This document shows, one piece after another, positions 63,979 to 64,000 of a DNA stretch of 64,000 nt. This stretch comes from Aquamicrobium sp. LC103 (GTDB taxonomy: Bacteria > Pseudomonadota > Alphaproteobacteria > Rhizobiales > Rhizobiaceae). A program made the position numbers and the translations under genes. The notes below the pieces were generated by a model, which saw only the letters and a list, made by a program, of their open reading frames with translations, was not told the origin of the DNA and searched no databases. The stretch lies in the NCBI RefSeq assembly GCF_001014615.2, contig NZ_LBCQ02000011.1, positions 1 through 64,000 on the forward strand, in the 5' to 3' direction. The stretch's first letter is position 1; every line of letters begins with the position of its first letter.

Positions 63979-64000
63979 CACGGAGGTGGAAACCTCGGCC

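Overview
The window is GC-rich, densely coded bacterial chromosome. Several things point to the alphaproteobacterial order Hyphomicrobiales (Rhizobiales), in or near the Phyllobacteriaceae/Mesorhizobium group. These are the housekeeping run tsaB-rimI-plsC-miaB-phoH-ybeY-corC, the run mgsA-glk-ABC exporter-dapB-gpmA-tRNA-Leu, the DUF2865 and Omp25/31-type proteins, DUF6384, and short intergenic repeats of the kinds scattered through those genomes. The assignment is made by eye from protein families and gene order; no database search was run. I see no rRNA, no CRISPR array, no complete insertion sequence and no prophage.

Layout. 1-1.7 kb: MarR-regulated HlyD/MFS efflux operon, leftward, running off the window. 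1.9-3.7 kb: lepA. 3.7-5.5 kb: a small accessory patch holding a DUF4258/DUF2283 pair, a degraded second copy of the lepA 3' end, an orphan antitoxin and a 3 x 59-bp tandem repeat. 5.5-10.9 kb: a small Cys-containing protein, a hydantoinase-A protein, malate synthase G and a GNAT enzyme. 10.9-17 kb: the translation/tRNA-modification/envelope run tsaB to corC. 17.2-21 kb, all leftward: trans-3-hydroxyproline dehydratase with an isocitrate-lyase-fold enzyme, a PfpI protein, and a HAD hydrolase with dUTPase. 21.1-24.7 kb: a compact operon of three uncharacterised coiled-coil proteins, the best candidate here for an undescribed system. 24.8-27.1 kb: small unknown envelope proteins. 27.6-36.3 kb: accessory metabolism and regulators (Rrf2 with thioredoxin-reductase-like enzyme, DnaB-like ATPase, HxlR with dienelactone hydrolase, MFS with a DUF1127-GNAT fusion, LysR, nucleotidyltransferase). 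36.4-40 kb: prfC and a DEAD-box helicase that ends inside a MITE-like element. 40.4-45.8 kb: TonB-dependent heme-type receptor, membrane protein, methyltransferase, 1-Cys peroxiredoxin and a 28-codon membrane peptide. 45.9-51.8 kb: aspartic protease, mgsA, glk, ABC exporter, dapB, gpmA and tRNA-Leu(CAG). 52-64 kb: SGNH hydrolase, methanethiol-oxidase-type selenium-binding protein with a membrane partner, a Cys-rich protein with a PepSY protein, outer-membrane protein, RlpA-like protein, GGDEF/EAL protein, enoyl-CoA hydratase with TetR, and a divergent pair of DJ-1-fold proteins, one of them a GlxA-type regulator.

How the genes work together. Many genes are coupled by 4-bp overlaps (MarR/HlyD, DUF4258/DUF2283, tsaB/rimI, phoH/ybeY, ICL-like/dehydratase, dut/HAD, GNAT/MFS, mgsA/glk, ABC/dapB), so these pairs are probably co-translated. 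Local regulators sit beside likely targets with visible dyads or repeats (MarR at 1707, Rrf2 at 27608, HxlR at 30584, TetR at 61123).
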